From contig JBKBKB010000002.1 in assembly GCA_046294735.1 (NCBI GenBank), positions 310,001 through 374,000 of the forward strand: a stretch of DNA of 64,000 nucleotides, read 5' to 3'. This document shows positions 24,674 to 32,500 of this stretch, in pieces. The DNA comes from 34-65-8 sp046294735 (GTDB lineage Bacteria; Pseudomonadota; Alphaproteobacteria; Sphingomonadales; Sphingomonadaceae). The notes under the pieces were generated by a model. The model was given only the letters and a program-made list of their open reading frames with translations. It did no database searches and was not told the origin of the DNA. Both the position numbers and the translations under genes were made by a program. The stretch's first letter is position 1. Every line of letters begins with the position of its first letter.

Positions 24674-25942
24674 TCAGCGCCGCAACGGGAACATCCGGCC
24701 ATAGGTCAGGCACCGCCACAGCCATTCCAGCGGACCATAACGGAACCGGTCCAGCCACGGCTTGGACCACAGCAGCATCAGTCCGCAGGTCAGGGCCACA
24801 ACCGCGTACAGCCCCAGCCGGTCGAGCTTGCCGAACAGACCCAGCGCCCAGCCGTGGAAGACGAGCATCATTACGATTGAGGTGCCAAGGTAGTTGGTGA
24901 ACGCGGCCCGCCCGGCCGCTGACACACGCTGACCCAACCAGCCAGTGGCAGCTGGCGCCCAGACCACCAGCAAGGCGGCCAGGCCGAGCACCATGATCAG
25001 ACGCGGTAGCGGACTGAAGCCGATGAACGCAGCCAGGGTGCCGTAGTAGGAAAAGCCCGTTGCCTGCACCCACAGGCCAATGAGCAGATGCAGCAGCCCG
25101 CCAACCAACACCCCGGCCCAGCCCCACACCACCATTCGCTGACGGGGCAAGTCCCCGCTGAAAAAACCATAGCGGTACAGGGCCACGCCCAGCAGCATCA
25201 ACGGCAGGGTTTCAAAACCGAACAGCAGCAAGTTGTTCAGTTGTTCCGTGCCATGCTCCCGGAACCGGTGCACGGTAAGGCCGACATAGTCCCCAGCGAT
25301 GGTCAGTTCGCTGTCGTTCGCATCCTCGGTCAGAATCTTGTCCTGCTCGTCCAGCAGGCTTTGCCGCATTTCGCTGAACGCGGCCTGCTTGCCGAGATCG
25401 GTTTCGGCGACAAACGGCAGCGGCCCCAGCATCGCGGCGTAGAGCAACGCCCCGATGCCGTAGCCGAGCAGGCCGACCACAAGTTGGGTCTTCGCCGCCC
25501 ACCGCAGGCACAGCAGCGCCACAAAACCGAGCAACGCATAATAGGTCAGGATATCGCCGCGCCAGATGAAGAAGAAATGGAACAGGCCGAACAGGAGCAA
25601 CCACACGAGCCTGCGCGCCTGGAGCCAGCGGGTGCTGCCCCTGGCCCAGGCACTTTCCATGAAGAGGTACATCCCGGCCCCGAACAGCAGGGTGAACAGC
25701 CCTCGCATCTTGCCGTCGATCAGCACGAACTGGGTGATCCACAGCCACCCTGCATCGTCTCCGGGATCGGTCAGGAACGCCGCCGGATACATATAGGCGG
25801 AAAAGGGCTGGCCAAAGGCGATGATATTGGCCGCCAGGATCCCCATCACCGCTATGCCGCGGGTGAAATCGAGCGCGCCGATCCGGCTCTCCCCTGTCAC
25901 TGGCGCAGCGGCCACGGCAGCTCTCGGTTCACTGTGTTCCAT
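24674..25942 (-). CDS. DUF418 family inner-membrane protein
   Basis: A 422-residue polytopic membrane protein (about ten helices). The N-terminal motif RIGALDFTRGIAVMGILAAN and the C-terminal DUF418 domain (GRAAFTNYLGTSIVMMLVFHGW ... PLEWLWRCLTYGRMFPL) are characteristic of the YeiB/DUF418 family, distantly related to acyltransferase-3 membrane proteins. Substrate and role are unknown; transport or modification of a small molecule is a common guess. It precedes bfd on the same strand but with 85 bases and two putative iron boxes between, so it is probably a separate unit. Confidence 0.8.
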   Translation of the reverse strand: MEHSEPRAAVAAAPVTGESRIGALDFTRGIAVMGILAANIIAFGQPFSAYMYPAAFLTDPGDDAGWLWITQFVLIDGKMRGLFTLLFGAGMYLFMESAWARGSTRWLQARRLVWLLLFGLFHFFFIWRGDILTYYALLGFVALLCLRWAAKTQLVVGLLGYGIGALLYAAMLGPLPFVAETDLGKQAAFSEMRQSLLDEQDKILTEDANDSELTIAGDYVGLTVHRFREHGTEQLNNLLLFGFETLPLMLLGVALYRYGFFSGDLPRQRMVVWGWAGVLVGGLLHLLIGLWVQATGFSYYGTLAAFIGFSPLPRLIMVLGLAALLVVWAPAATGWLGQRVSAAGRAAFTNYLGTSIVMMLVFHGWALGLFGKLDRLGLYAVVALTCGLMLLWSKPWLDRFRYGPLEWLWRCLTYGRMFPLRR

Positions 25943-26009
25943 GACCCACTCCCCCGGCCCCTGTTCCAGGGAGGTGCTTTAGCACAACAATACGGTTGTG
26001 AAAGGCCGT

Positions 26010-27239
26010 TTAGCGGGTGACCAGACAGTCGTGCCCGGACCGCTTCAGGCTGTTGCAGGCGGACTGCGCGGCATCGCGGCTGGCGAAGCCGCCGGCCATC
26101 AGCTTGGTCACGCTGCCAGCCGGGACCAGCACTTTCTCGCGGCCCGCTATCGCGGCGTTGCTGGCCAGCCGGGTCCACAGCCGGTCGGCGTTGGCCTTCA
26201 CGCCGAACGCACCGAGCTGGACCTTCCACGCCCCGTTCGCGCCGGTTGGCGCCGGCACCGCCACCGGTGACACCTGGGCCGGGGCGACTGCCGATGCGAC
26301 TGCCGGAGCCGGTGCGGGTGCTGCGGATGGCCGAGCTGCGGCAGGCGCAGTTGCTGCACTGGCGCTCGCGCTCGCAGCGCCGGCAACCCGGGGCTGGGTG
26401 GCGGGTTGGGCAAAGTCGGCCCCGGCTGAAGCCGGGCTTTCGGTTCCGGTAACGCGCTCGGCCTCGGCAATGGCGGCCTGGGCGGCCGCGATCGACGGGG
26501 CCACCGGCACACTCGGGATCGGCTGGGGAATGCGGGCAGCCTCGCGCGCGGGCAAGGCCGGTCGGGATGCGGCAACCACAGCGGTCCGGGGTGCAACCGG
26601 CGCGGCGTCTCCCGCCTCGCGGCCCACTGCCAGATCGACCGCAGCGAGCTGGCTCATGCGGCGGGTGTCGCTGTCCTGCTTGAGCTGCCGAGCAAGAACC
26701 TGCGCCTGTTCGCGCTGGCCCAGCGGAATGTAGCTATCCATCTGCTGCAATGCCGGGGCCGCCTGCGGCAACTGCGCGCCATTCGCCAGGGTCAGCAGAG
26801 CATAGGCCCGGACCCAGTCCTTCTCCACCAGATCGCCATTGAAGTGGGCGATGCCGAGCAGATACTGCGCGCGCGGATCGCCCCGCTGCGCGGCAGCGGT
26901 GACATAGGGCATGGCTTCTTCGCGTCGGCCATCCTGGAACAACAGCAAGCCGTAATTGTCGGCGGCCTTGATATGACCCTGGGCGGCTGCCTTGGCATAG
27001 AGCACTTCGGCCTGATTCTGGTTGGCTTCGACCCCGCGCCCCAGACGATAGGCCTGGGCCATGTTGAACTGAGCGTCCGGATCGCCCCTGGCGGCCGGAT
27101 CGCGCCATTCCCGCACGGCGGTGGCATAATCGCCCTCGGCCCAGGCATCTACCCCCCGCTTGACGTCGGCCAGCGCGGGGGCGGCCATAGCCAGAAGGAT
27201 GCACCCGGCGGCCATGGTCAGAGTGTGTCTGATGGTCAT
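26010..27239 (-). CDS. Sel1-repeat/SPOR-domain periplasmic protein
   Basis: A 409-residue exported protein. The signal peptide (MTIRHTLTMAAGCILLAMAA, cleavage near ALA) is followed by Sel1/TPR-like repeats at about residues 30-170 (GDYATAVREWRDPAARGDPDAQ, AQAYRLGRGVE..., AAAQGHIKAADNYGLLL). A long Ala/Pro/Val-rich linker leads to a C-terminal SPOR domain (GAWKVQLGAFGVKANADRLW ... CNSLKRSGHDCLV). SPOR domains bind denuded septal peptidoglycan. I chose 27239 for the good signal peptide; longer in-frame starts exist. It is divergent from a parA operon that itself encodes a second SPOR protein. Confidence 0.78.
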   Translation of the reverse strand: MTIRHTLTMAAGCILLAMAAPALADVKRGVDAWAEGDYATAVREWRDPAARGDPDAQFNMAQAYRLGRGVEANQNQAEVLYAKAAAQGHIKAADNYGLLLFQDGRREEAMPYVTAAAQRGDPRAQYLLGIAHFNGDLVEKDWVRAYALLTLANGAQLPQAAPALQQMDSYIPLGQREQAQVLARQLKQDSDTRRMSQLAAVDLAVGREAGDAAPVAPRTAVVAASRPALPAREAARIPQPIPSVPVAPSIAAAQAAIAEAERVTGTESPASAGADFAQPATQPRVAGAASASASAATAPAAARPSAAPAPAPAVASAVAPAQVSPVAVPAPTGANGAWKVQLGAFGVKANADRLWTRLASNAAIAGREKVLVPAGSVTKLMAGGFASRDAAQSACNSLKRSGHDCLVTR

Positions 27240-27390
27240 TCCGCTCGCTTTCCGCACCGTTAAACCTCGTTCAAGAAAACCTGACATAGTGAATAGCCCG
27301 TTAGCAAAGGGTTTCTTGATGAACCCTGCCCCGTACCGGCACGGATCAGGTGCGATTTCCTGTGCCGGGGTGCGTTTGCGGTGCATGATC

Positions 27391-27405
27391 TTAACCCAAA
27401 ATTAG
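27391..27405. promoter_or_regulatory. CtrA-like TTAA-N7-TTAG site
   Basis: TTAA, seven bases, TTAG resembles the alphaproteobacterial cell-cycle regulator CtrA site (TTAA-N7-TTAA) with one mismatch. It lies about 75 bases before the parA start, in a 241-base divergent gap. A looser TTAA-N7-TCAA occurs near 27261. Short motif, weak evidence. Confidence 0.25.
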
Positions 27406-27480
27406 GGGTATCCTGCGATCCCACCCCCAGTCCCGCACCAGCGCGGGCAGAGCACGGCAGCTTTTAACGGGGGACCAGCC

Positions 27481-28197
27481 TTGCGGGTACTGGCATTGGC
27501 ATCGCAGAAGGGCGGCTCAGGAAAGACCACTCTTTCCGGGCATCTCGCAGTTCAGGCGCAGCGCGCCGGAGCGGGACCGGTAGTCCTGATCGACATCGAT
27601 CCGCAAGGATCGCTGGCCGACTGGTGGAACGAGCGCGAAGCGGAATATCCCGCATTCGCCCAGACCACGGTCGCCCGGCTCGCCAGTGATCTTCAGGTCC
27701 TGCGCCAGCAGGGCTTCAAGCTGGCAGTCATCGACACGCCGCCAGCCATTACCATGGCAATCCAGTCTGTCATCGGCGTGGCGGAGCTGATTGTCGTCCC
27801 GACCCGCCCCAGCCCGCACGATCTGCGTGCAGTCGGCGCTACGGTTGACCTGTGCGAGCGGGCCGGGAAGCCGCTGGTGTTCGTCGTCAACGCCGCCACC
27901 CCCAAGGCCAAGATTACCTCGGAAGCCGCTGTGGCATTGAGCCAGCACGGCACGGTTGCACCGATCACGCTCCACCACCGGACCGATTTCGCCGCCTCGA
28001 TGATTGACGGACGCACCGTGATGGAAGTCGATCCCGAAGGCCGCAGCGCCGCCGAAGTCGCCGCCCTGTGGAAATACATCAACGACCGGCTGGAGAAGAA
28101 CTTCCGCCGTACCGTGTTCGCGGCACCCAACACGGTCTCGCAGATCCCCGGCGCCCAGCGTCCGGTCGGCGGCTTCGGCCGCCGGGTGGCCCAGTAA
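27481..28197 (+). CDS. ParA/MinD-family ATPase
   Basis: A 238-residue deviant-Walker ATPase. Walker A is SQKGGSGKTTLSGHLA, the A' region VVLIDIDPQGSLADWW, and Walker B-like LAVIDTPPAIT. Such ATPases position plasmids, chromosomes, chemoreceptor arrays or envelope complexes through nucleoid or membrane gradients. No parB follows; instead a ribbon-helix-helix-like protein and a SPOR lipoprotein do, so this is not the chromosomal parAB locus. The start codon is TTG with GGGGGACC upstream. The C-terminal 40 residues (NDRLEKNFRRTVFAAPNTVS...) extend beyond minimal ParAs. Confidence 0.85.
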   Translation: MRVLALASQKGGSGKTTLSGHLAVQAQRAGAGPVVLIDIDPQGSLADWWNEREAEYPAFAQTTVARLASDLQVLRQQGFKLAVIDTPPAITMAIQSVIGVAELIVVPTRPSPHDLRAVGATVDLCERAGKPLVFVVNAATPKAKITSEAAVALSQHGTVAPITLHHRTDFAASMIDGRTVMEVDPEGRSAAEVAALWKYINDRLEKNFRRTVFAAPNTVSQIPGAQRPVGGFGRRVAQ

Positions 28198-28209
28198 GGG
28201 GCCGGACCA

Positions 28210-28662
28210 ATGGCCGAGCCGACCTTTGCCTCGCTCAATCCCTCGCTGCTGGCCCGCAAGGGCGGCGCCAAGCCGGCCATGCGCCCGCAGCACGGGCTGG
28301 TGAACAATCCCGCACCGGCACCCGATCACCTCGAAGATCTCGGCTGGAACGACATGGGTCACGCCGAGCAAGCCGGCGACAATGTCGTCAGCCTCACCTC
28401 TCAGGACAATGAGGTTCACCGCCAGCAGTCGGAAATCGCCGAGCGCGTGACCCGCCCTGCCCGCCCACGCAAGCCCGCGCTGGAGCGGGGCAAGCGGGCT
28501 GCCTTCACCCTTCGCCTTGATGCGGAACGCCATCTCAAGCTGCGGCTTGCCTGCACCGTGCGCGGTCGCAGCGCGCAGCAGATCGTGACCGAAGCGCTCG
28601 ATCGACTGCTGGGCGATATGCCCGACGTGGCCACACTGGCCGCCCACGTGAACAAGAAATGA
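28210..28662 (+). CDS. Ribbon-helix-helix-like protein, putative ParA partner
   Basis: A 150-residue protein. The first 90 residues are polar and probably disordered. The C-terminal about 55 residues (KRAAFTLRLDAERHLKLRLA, then GRSAQQIVTEALDRLLG) read as a short beta strand and two helices, the ribbon-helix-helix pattern of small DNA-binding partition partners such as ParG. It starts 12 bases after parA and its stop overlaps the next reading frame (ATGA). I infer it stimulates or localises the ParA ATPase; the family itself I do not recognise by name. Confidence 0.65.
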   Translation: MAEPTFASLNPSLLARKGGAKPAMRPQHGLVNNPAPAPDHLEDLGWNDMGHAEQAGDNVVSLTSQDNEVHRQQSEIAERVTRPARPRKPALERGKRAAFTLRLDAERHLKLRLACTVRGRSAQQIVTEALDRLLGDMPDVATLAAHVNKK

Positions 28663-28688
28663 CCGGTTCGAACAAGGGGGACCATGAC

Positions 28689-30050
28689 ATGACCCGCACT
28701 GCCTCAAGCGCCCGGATGATCGCCCTCGTGGCATCGACCGCCCTCGCCTCGCTGGCCCTTGGCGGCTGCGCCACCAGTGCTGCCCCGAGGGCCGACCTGT
28801 CGGCGAGTAAGGCCCAGCAGGCTTTGCAGAAAGGCCGCGGTGATCAGGCGGTCAGCCATGCGGAAGCAGCTGTTCTGGCCGAACCGCGCAACCCCGGTTA
28901 CCGCGCCATGCTCGGCGCAGCCTACATGGAAGCAGGCCGTTTCCAGTCGGCCGCGACCAGTTTCCAGGATGCCCTGACGCTGGGCGATACCGCACCCAAG
29001 ACCGCGCTCAGTCTGGCGCTGGCCCAGATCGCCGGCGGCGACAACCGGTCTGCGCGCAGCACGCTGGAGCAGTGGCAGGATTCACTCGATGCCGCCGATC
29101 TCGGCCTCGCATTCGCCCTGGCCGGCGATGCCCGGCGCGGGGTGGATGTGCTCGGCTCGCAGCTGCGCAGCGGTAACAACTCCGCCAAAGTGCGCCAGAA
29201 CCTGGCCTATTCCTACGCCCTGATGGGCGACTGGCGCGCCGCCCGGTTAATGGCTGCGGAAGACGTTCCGGCCAACCTGCTCGACGCGCGCCTGAGCGAA
29301 TGGGCCGCCGTGTCGGCCCCGGAAGACCACCACAAGCGCGTGGCCGCGCTGCTGTCGGTCCCGCTTGTCGGTGACAGCGGGCAGCCCGCTGCGCTTGCGC
29401 TGGGCAACAATCCGGGCACCACCGGCCTCGCGATGGAAGCGGCCCGTTCGGCTGCCCCGACCGAGGAACTGCCTCCGGTCATGGCCCAGGCCGCGCCTGC
29501 ACCGGGCTACGCCCTGCCGATAGTCCAAGCGCCGGCGCGCGTTACCCCGGCTGCACCGGCCGATTTCAGCACTGCCTTTGTCGATCCGGCTCCGGCTACC
29601 GCAGCGGCCAGTTACACCACCAGCCCGGTGGTACAGGCGGCCGCGCCGACCACCACCGGAACGCCCCGCCGCAATGGCCGTTCGGTCGCTGCGGCGCAAA
29701 CTGCCGATCCAGCTCCGGTTCCGGCTCCCACCGCCGCCGGCAAGAGCGCCGCAACGGGCGGAACCCACCTGATCCAGCTTGGTTCGTTCTCCAGCGAAGC
29801 CAGCGCCAAGCGAGCTTGGGGTATCTATGCCAAGCGCTACCCGCAGCTGTCGGCGCATGACATGGTCATCACTCAGGCCGTGGTGCGCGGCAAGACCTAC
29901 TGGCGGGTGTCCGCCGCCGGGTTCGAGCGCGCCAGCGCCAGCGCCATGTGCGGCACCGTCAAGCGCAGCGGAGAAAGCTGTATCGCCTGGGCGGAAGGCC
30001 GGCCACTGCCTGGCGCTGTTGACAGCGGCGTGCGCATGGCGGCCCGCTGA
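28689..30050 (+). CDS. TPR/SPOR-domain lipoprotein
   Basis: A 453-residue exported protein. The lipobox LALGGC places lipidated Cys27. TPR-like repeats follow (KAQQALQKGRGDQAVSHAEAA, AMLGAAYMEAGRFQSAATSF), then a Pro/Ala linker and a C-terminal SPOR domain (THLIQLGSFSSEASAKRAWG ... GTVKRSGESCIAW). It probably anchors in a membrane and binds septal peptidoglycan. Start chosen at 28689 after GGGGGACC; an in-frame ATG at 28659 overlaps the previous stop and would add ten residues before the signal. It ends the parA operon, followed by a terminator. Confidence 0.8.
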   Translation: MTRTASSARMIALVASTALASLALGGCATSAAPRADLSASKAQQALQKGRGDQAVSHAEAAVLAEPRNPGYRAMLGAAYMEAGRFQSAATSFQDALTLGDTAPKTALSLALAQIAGGDNRSARSTLEQWQDSLDAADLGLAFALAGDARRGVDVLGSQLRSGNNSAKVRQNLAYSYALMGDWRAARLMAAEDVPANLLDARLSEWAAVSAPEDHHKRVAALLSVPLVGDSGQPAALALGNNPGTTGLAMEAARSAAPTEELPPVMAQAAPAPGYALPIVQAPARVTPAAPADFSTAFVDPAPATAAASYTTSPVVQAAAPTTTGTPRRNGRSVAAAQTADPAPVPAPTAAGKSAATGGTHLIQLGSFSSEASAKRAWGIYAKRYPQLSAHDMVITQAVVRGKTYWRVSAAGFERASASAMCGTVKRSGESCIAWAEGRPLPGAVDSGVRMAAR

Positions 30051-30091
30051 GTTCAAGCCCAACACAATTCCAGCGAGTGGAATACCCCTAT

Positions 30092-30120
30092 CCCCTCCCG
30101 GCAACGGGAGGGGGTTTTCT
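30092..30120 (+). terminator. Rho-independent terminator of the parA operon
   Basis: CCCCTCCCG and CGGGAGGGG form a perfect 9-base stem with a GCAA loop, followed by GTTTTCT. It sits 42 bases after the SPOR lipoprotein stop and abuts the end of the convergent dihydroorotase-like gene. Confidence 0.85.
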
Positions 30121-31349
30121 TATCCGGCAGCCTGGCCGCCCTTGTAGAGTGCCAGCACCCGCCCCTGAGTAGGCTGACCGTCGAACGGGGTGTTGCCGGC
30201 GCTGGCTGCCATGCGCGCGCTGTTGACAATCCATGGTTTATCGGGATCGACCAGGGCCAGATCCGCTTCCAGCCCCGGCTTGAGCATCCCGGCTTCCACG
30301 CCCAGAAGGCGGGCCGGCGTCGCCGCCAGCAGGTCGAACGCGCGGGGCAGGTCGATCACGCCGTCGCGCACCAGCGTCAGCGTCATGGCAAGCAGGGTCT
30401 CTGCACCGGCCATGCCGGCTTCCGCATCGGCAAACGGCAAGCGCTTGTCTTCCGGGCCGCGCGGATCGTGGCCCGATGCGATCAGGTCGATGGTGCCATC
30501 GCCGATCGCATCGACCACTGCCAACCGGTCGGCATCGAGGCGCAGCGGCGGCGACAGGCGGGCAAAAGTGCGGAAACCGACCGTCGCCAGGTCCGACAGC
30601 ATGAAATGCGCCGGGCTTACGCCGCAGGTTACCGCCACTCCGCGCCGCTTGGCCGCGCGGATCAGATCGAGCGCCGCCCGCGTGGTCACCTGCCGCACAT
30701 GGAGCCGCGCACCGCTCATCTCGGCCAGCGCCAGATCGCGTGCCACTGCCATGGCCTCTGCTTCGGCCGGGGCGCTGGGCAAGCCGAGCCGGGTGGCCAT
30801 TTCCCCTGCGGTCGCCACCGCCGAACCGGCCAGCCCGCCATCCTCGGCATGGGAGACGACCACCAGATCGAGCATCACGGCATATTGCATCAGCCGCAGC
30901 ATGACGCCTGAATCGGCGATCCAGCCCCGCCCGGTGGCGACCCCGCGTGCGCCGGCTTCCTTCATCAGCGCAAGCTCGGACAGTTCGCTGCCGGCCAGGC
31001 CACGCGTCGCGGCCGCCAGCGGATGGACCCACAGGTCCGGCTTGCCGCTCTTGGCGATATAGGACACCCGGCTCGGCAGATCGAGCATGGGTGACTGGTC
31101 CGGCATCAGCGCGGCGCGCGTGATGCCGCCGAAATGGAACGCAGGCTTGTCGACCGCGAAGACGCCGAAATCAACCAGCCCCGGTGCGGCCAGCGCACCC
31201 TTCGCATCAACCACGCTGTCACCGGGCTGCGCGCTGCATTCGCCCAGTGCATCGATCCGCCCGTCAGCCAGCCGGATAGCGCCTGGCTTCACCCCCTCGG
31301 GCGTAACCAGTCTGGCGTTCACAACGGTCATCGGTCCGGGCGCGCTCAT
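30120..31349 (-). CDS. Dihydroorotase homologue lacking metal ligands (PyrC'-type ATCase subunit)
   Basis: A 409-residue amidohydrolase-fold protein. The fold is clear (GAIRLADGRI, ALAAPGLVDFGVF, final GLEADLALVDPD). The active-site HxH that should follow GLVD reads FGVF (residues 61-64), the later His position is Gln220 (LHVRQVTT), and the catalytic Asp of the DHAP motif is lost (SGHDPRG, 292-298). His167 (VSHAED) remains. It is therefore probably inactive, like the PyrC' subunits that support aspartate transcarbamoylase assembly in pseudomonads. Its ATG overlaps the pyrB stop (ATGA), fitting that role. An active pyrC is expected elsewhere in the genome. Confidence 0.85.
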   Translation of the reverse strand: MSAPGPMTVVNARLVTPEGVKPGAIRLADGRIDALGECSAQPGDSVVDAKGALAAPGLVDFGVFAVDKPAFHFGGITRAALMPDQSPMLDLPSRVSYIAKSGKPDLWVHPLAAATRGLAGSELSELALMKEAGARGVATGRGWIADSGVMLRLMQYAVMLDLVVVSHAEDGGLAGSAVATAGEMATRLGLPSAPAEAEAMAVARDLALAEMSGARLHVRQVTTRAALDLIRAAKRRGVAVTCGVSPAHFMLSDLATVGFRTFARLSPPLRLDADRLAVVDAIGDGTIDLIASGHDPRGPEDKRLPFADAEAGMAGAETLLAMTLTLVRDGVIDLPRAFDLLAATPARLLGVEAGMLKPGLEADLALVDPDKPWIVNSARMAASAGNTPFDGQPTQGRVLALYKGGQAAG

Positions 31350-32389
31350 CGCCATTGTCCTGCACCGTCCGGCACGCTCCAGCCCACCACGCCGCGCCCG
31401 GCACGGGTCAGGACATCGAGGCAGGCCATCCGGATCGCCACGCCCATTTCGACCTGGCGGGTGATGATCGACCGGTCGAGCAGATCGGCCACGTCGCTGT
31501 CGATCTCCACCCCCCGGTTCATCGGGCCGGGATGCATCACCAGGGCATCGGGCGCGTGGCGTTCGAGCCGGCGGCGGGTGAGCCCGTAAAGATGATGGTA
31601 TTCGCGCGGGCTGGGAATAAACTGGCCATTCATCCGTTCGGTCTGGAGCCGCAGCATCATGGCCACGTCAGTGCCGTGCAGCGCCGCATCGAAATCGTGG
31701 AACACTTGCGCCCCCATGGCCGCGATTCCGGCCGGCATCAAAGCAGGCGGCGCGCAGACCCGGACCGAGGCACCCAGCGCGGTCAGGCACAGAATGTTGG
31801 AACGTGCCACCCGGCTGTGCAGGATGTCCCCGCAGATAGTCACCACCAGACCGGTGAAATCCTCCGACCCCTCGCCCCGCTCTTCCAGCGCCTGCCGCAG
31901 CGCCAGGGCATCGAGCAGGGCCTGGGTGGGATGTTCGTGCTGTCCATCCCCGGCATTCAGCACCGGGCAATCCACCTTGCTGGCGATCAGCGCGACCGCT
32001 CCACTTGATCCATGGCGGATCACGATCGCATCGGCACGCATGGCGTTGAGCGTGATCGCGGTGTCGATCAGTGTCTCGCCCTTTTTCACGCTGGACTGGG
32101 CCGCGTGCATGTTGACCACATCCGCCCCCAACCGTTTGCCAGCAATCTCGAAGCTCAGCAGGGTGCGGGTGGAATTTTCGAAGAAGGCGTTGATCACCGT
32201 CAGCCCGGCCAGGGCATCGCAATGCTTGTGGGGCTGGCGGTTAAGTTCGACCCATTGTTCCGCCTCCGCCAGCAGGAACAGGATCTCGTGCCGCTCCAGG
32301 TGCGATATGCCAAGCAGGTCGCGGTGCGGGAAAGCGAGGCGCCCGGCCGGAAAGCGGCCTGCGGTGTGCGATGATCCCGTCGAAGTCAT
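31346..32389 (-). CDS. pyrB: Aspartate carbamoyltransferase catalytic subunit
   Basis: A 347-residue enzyme of pyrimidine synthesis, condensing carbamoyl phosphate with aspartate. The phosphate-binding signature FFENSTRTLLSFEIAGKRLG and SSVKKGETL are present, with the carbamoyl-phosphate motif HEHPTQALLDA and HPGPMNRGVEI toward the C-terminus. Start chosen at ATG 32389 (MTSTGSSHTAG); a longer start adds 13 residues. The overlap with the dihydroorotase-like gene indicates a pyrBC' unit. Confidence 0.93.
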   Translation of the reverse strand: MTSTGSSHTAGRFPAGRLAFPHRDLLGISHLERHEILFLLAEAEQWVELNRQPHKHCDALAGLTVINAFFENSTRTLLSFEIAGKRLGADVVNMHAAQSSVKKGETLIDTAITLNAMRADAIVIRHGSSGAVALIASKVDCPVLNAGDGQHEHPTQALLDALALRQALEERGEGSEDFTGLVVTICGDILHSRVARSNILCLTALGASVRVCAPPALMPAGIAAMGAQVFHDFDAALHGTDVAMMLRLQTERMNGQFIPSPREYHHLYGLTRRRLERHAPDALVMHPGPMNRGVEIDSDVADLLDRSIITRQVEMGVAIRMACLDVLTRAGRGVVGWSVPDGAGQWR

Positions 32390-32500
32390 TAAAGCAAAGC
32401 CCCTAGTCGAGCGGCGTGGCACGCTCAAGCGGTTTCCGGTGGCGGATCGGGCCGCGCGTCCCTACTTGTGACCCATTATTAGGCGCTGGAGCACAGGCAC

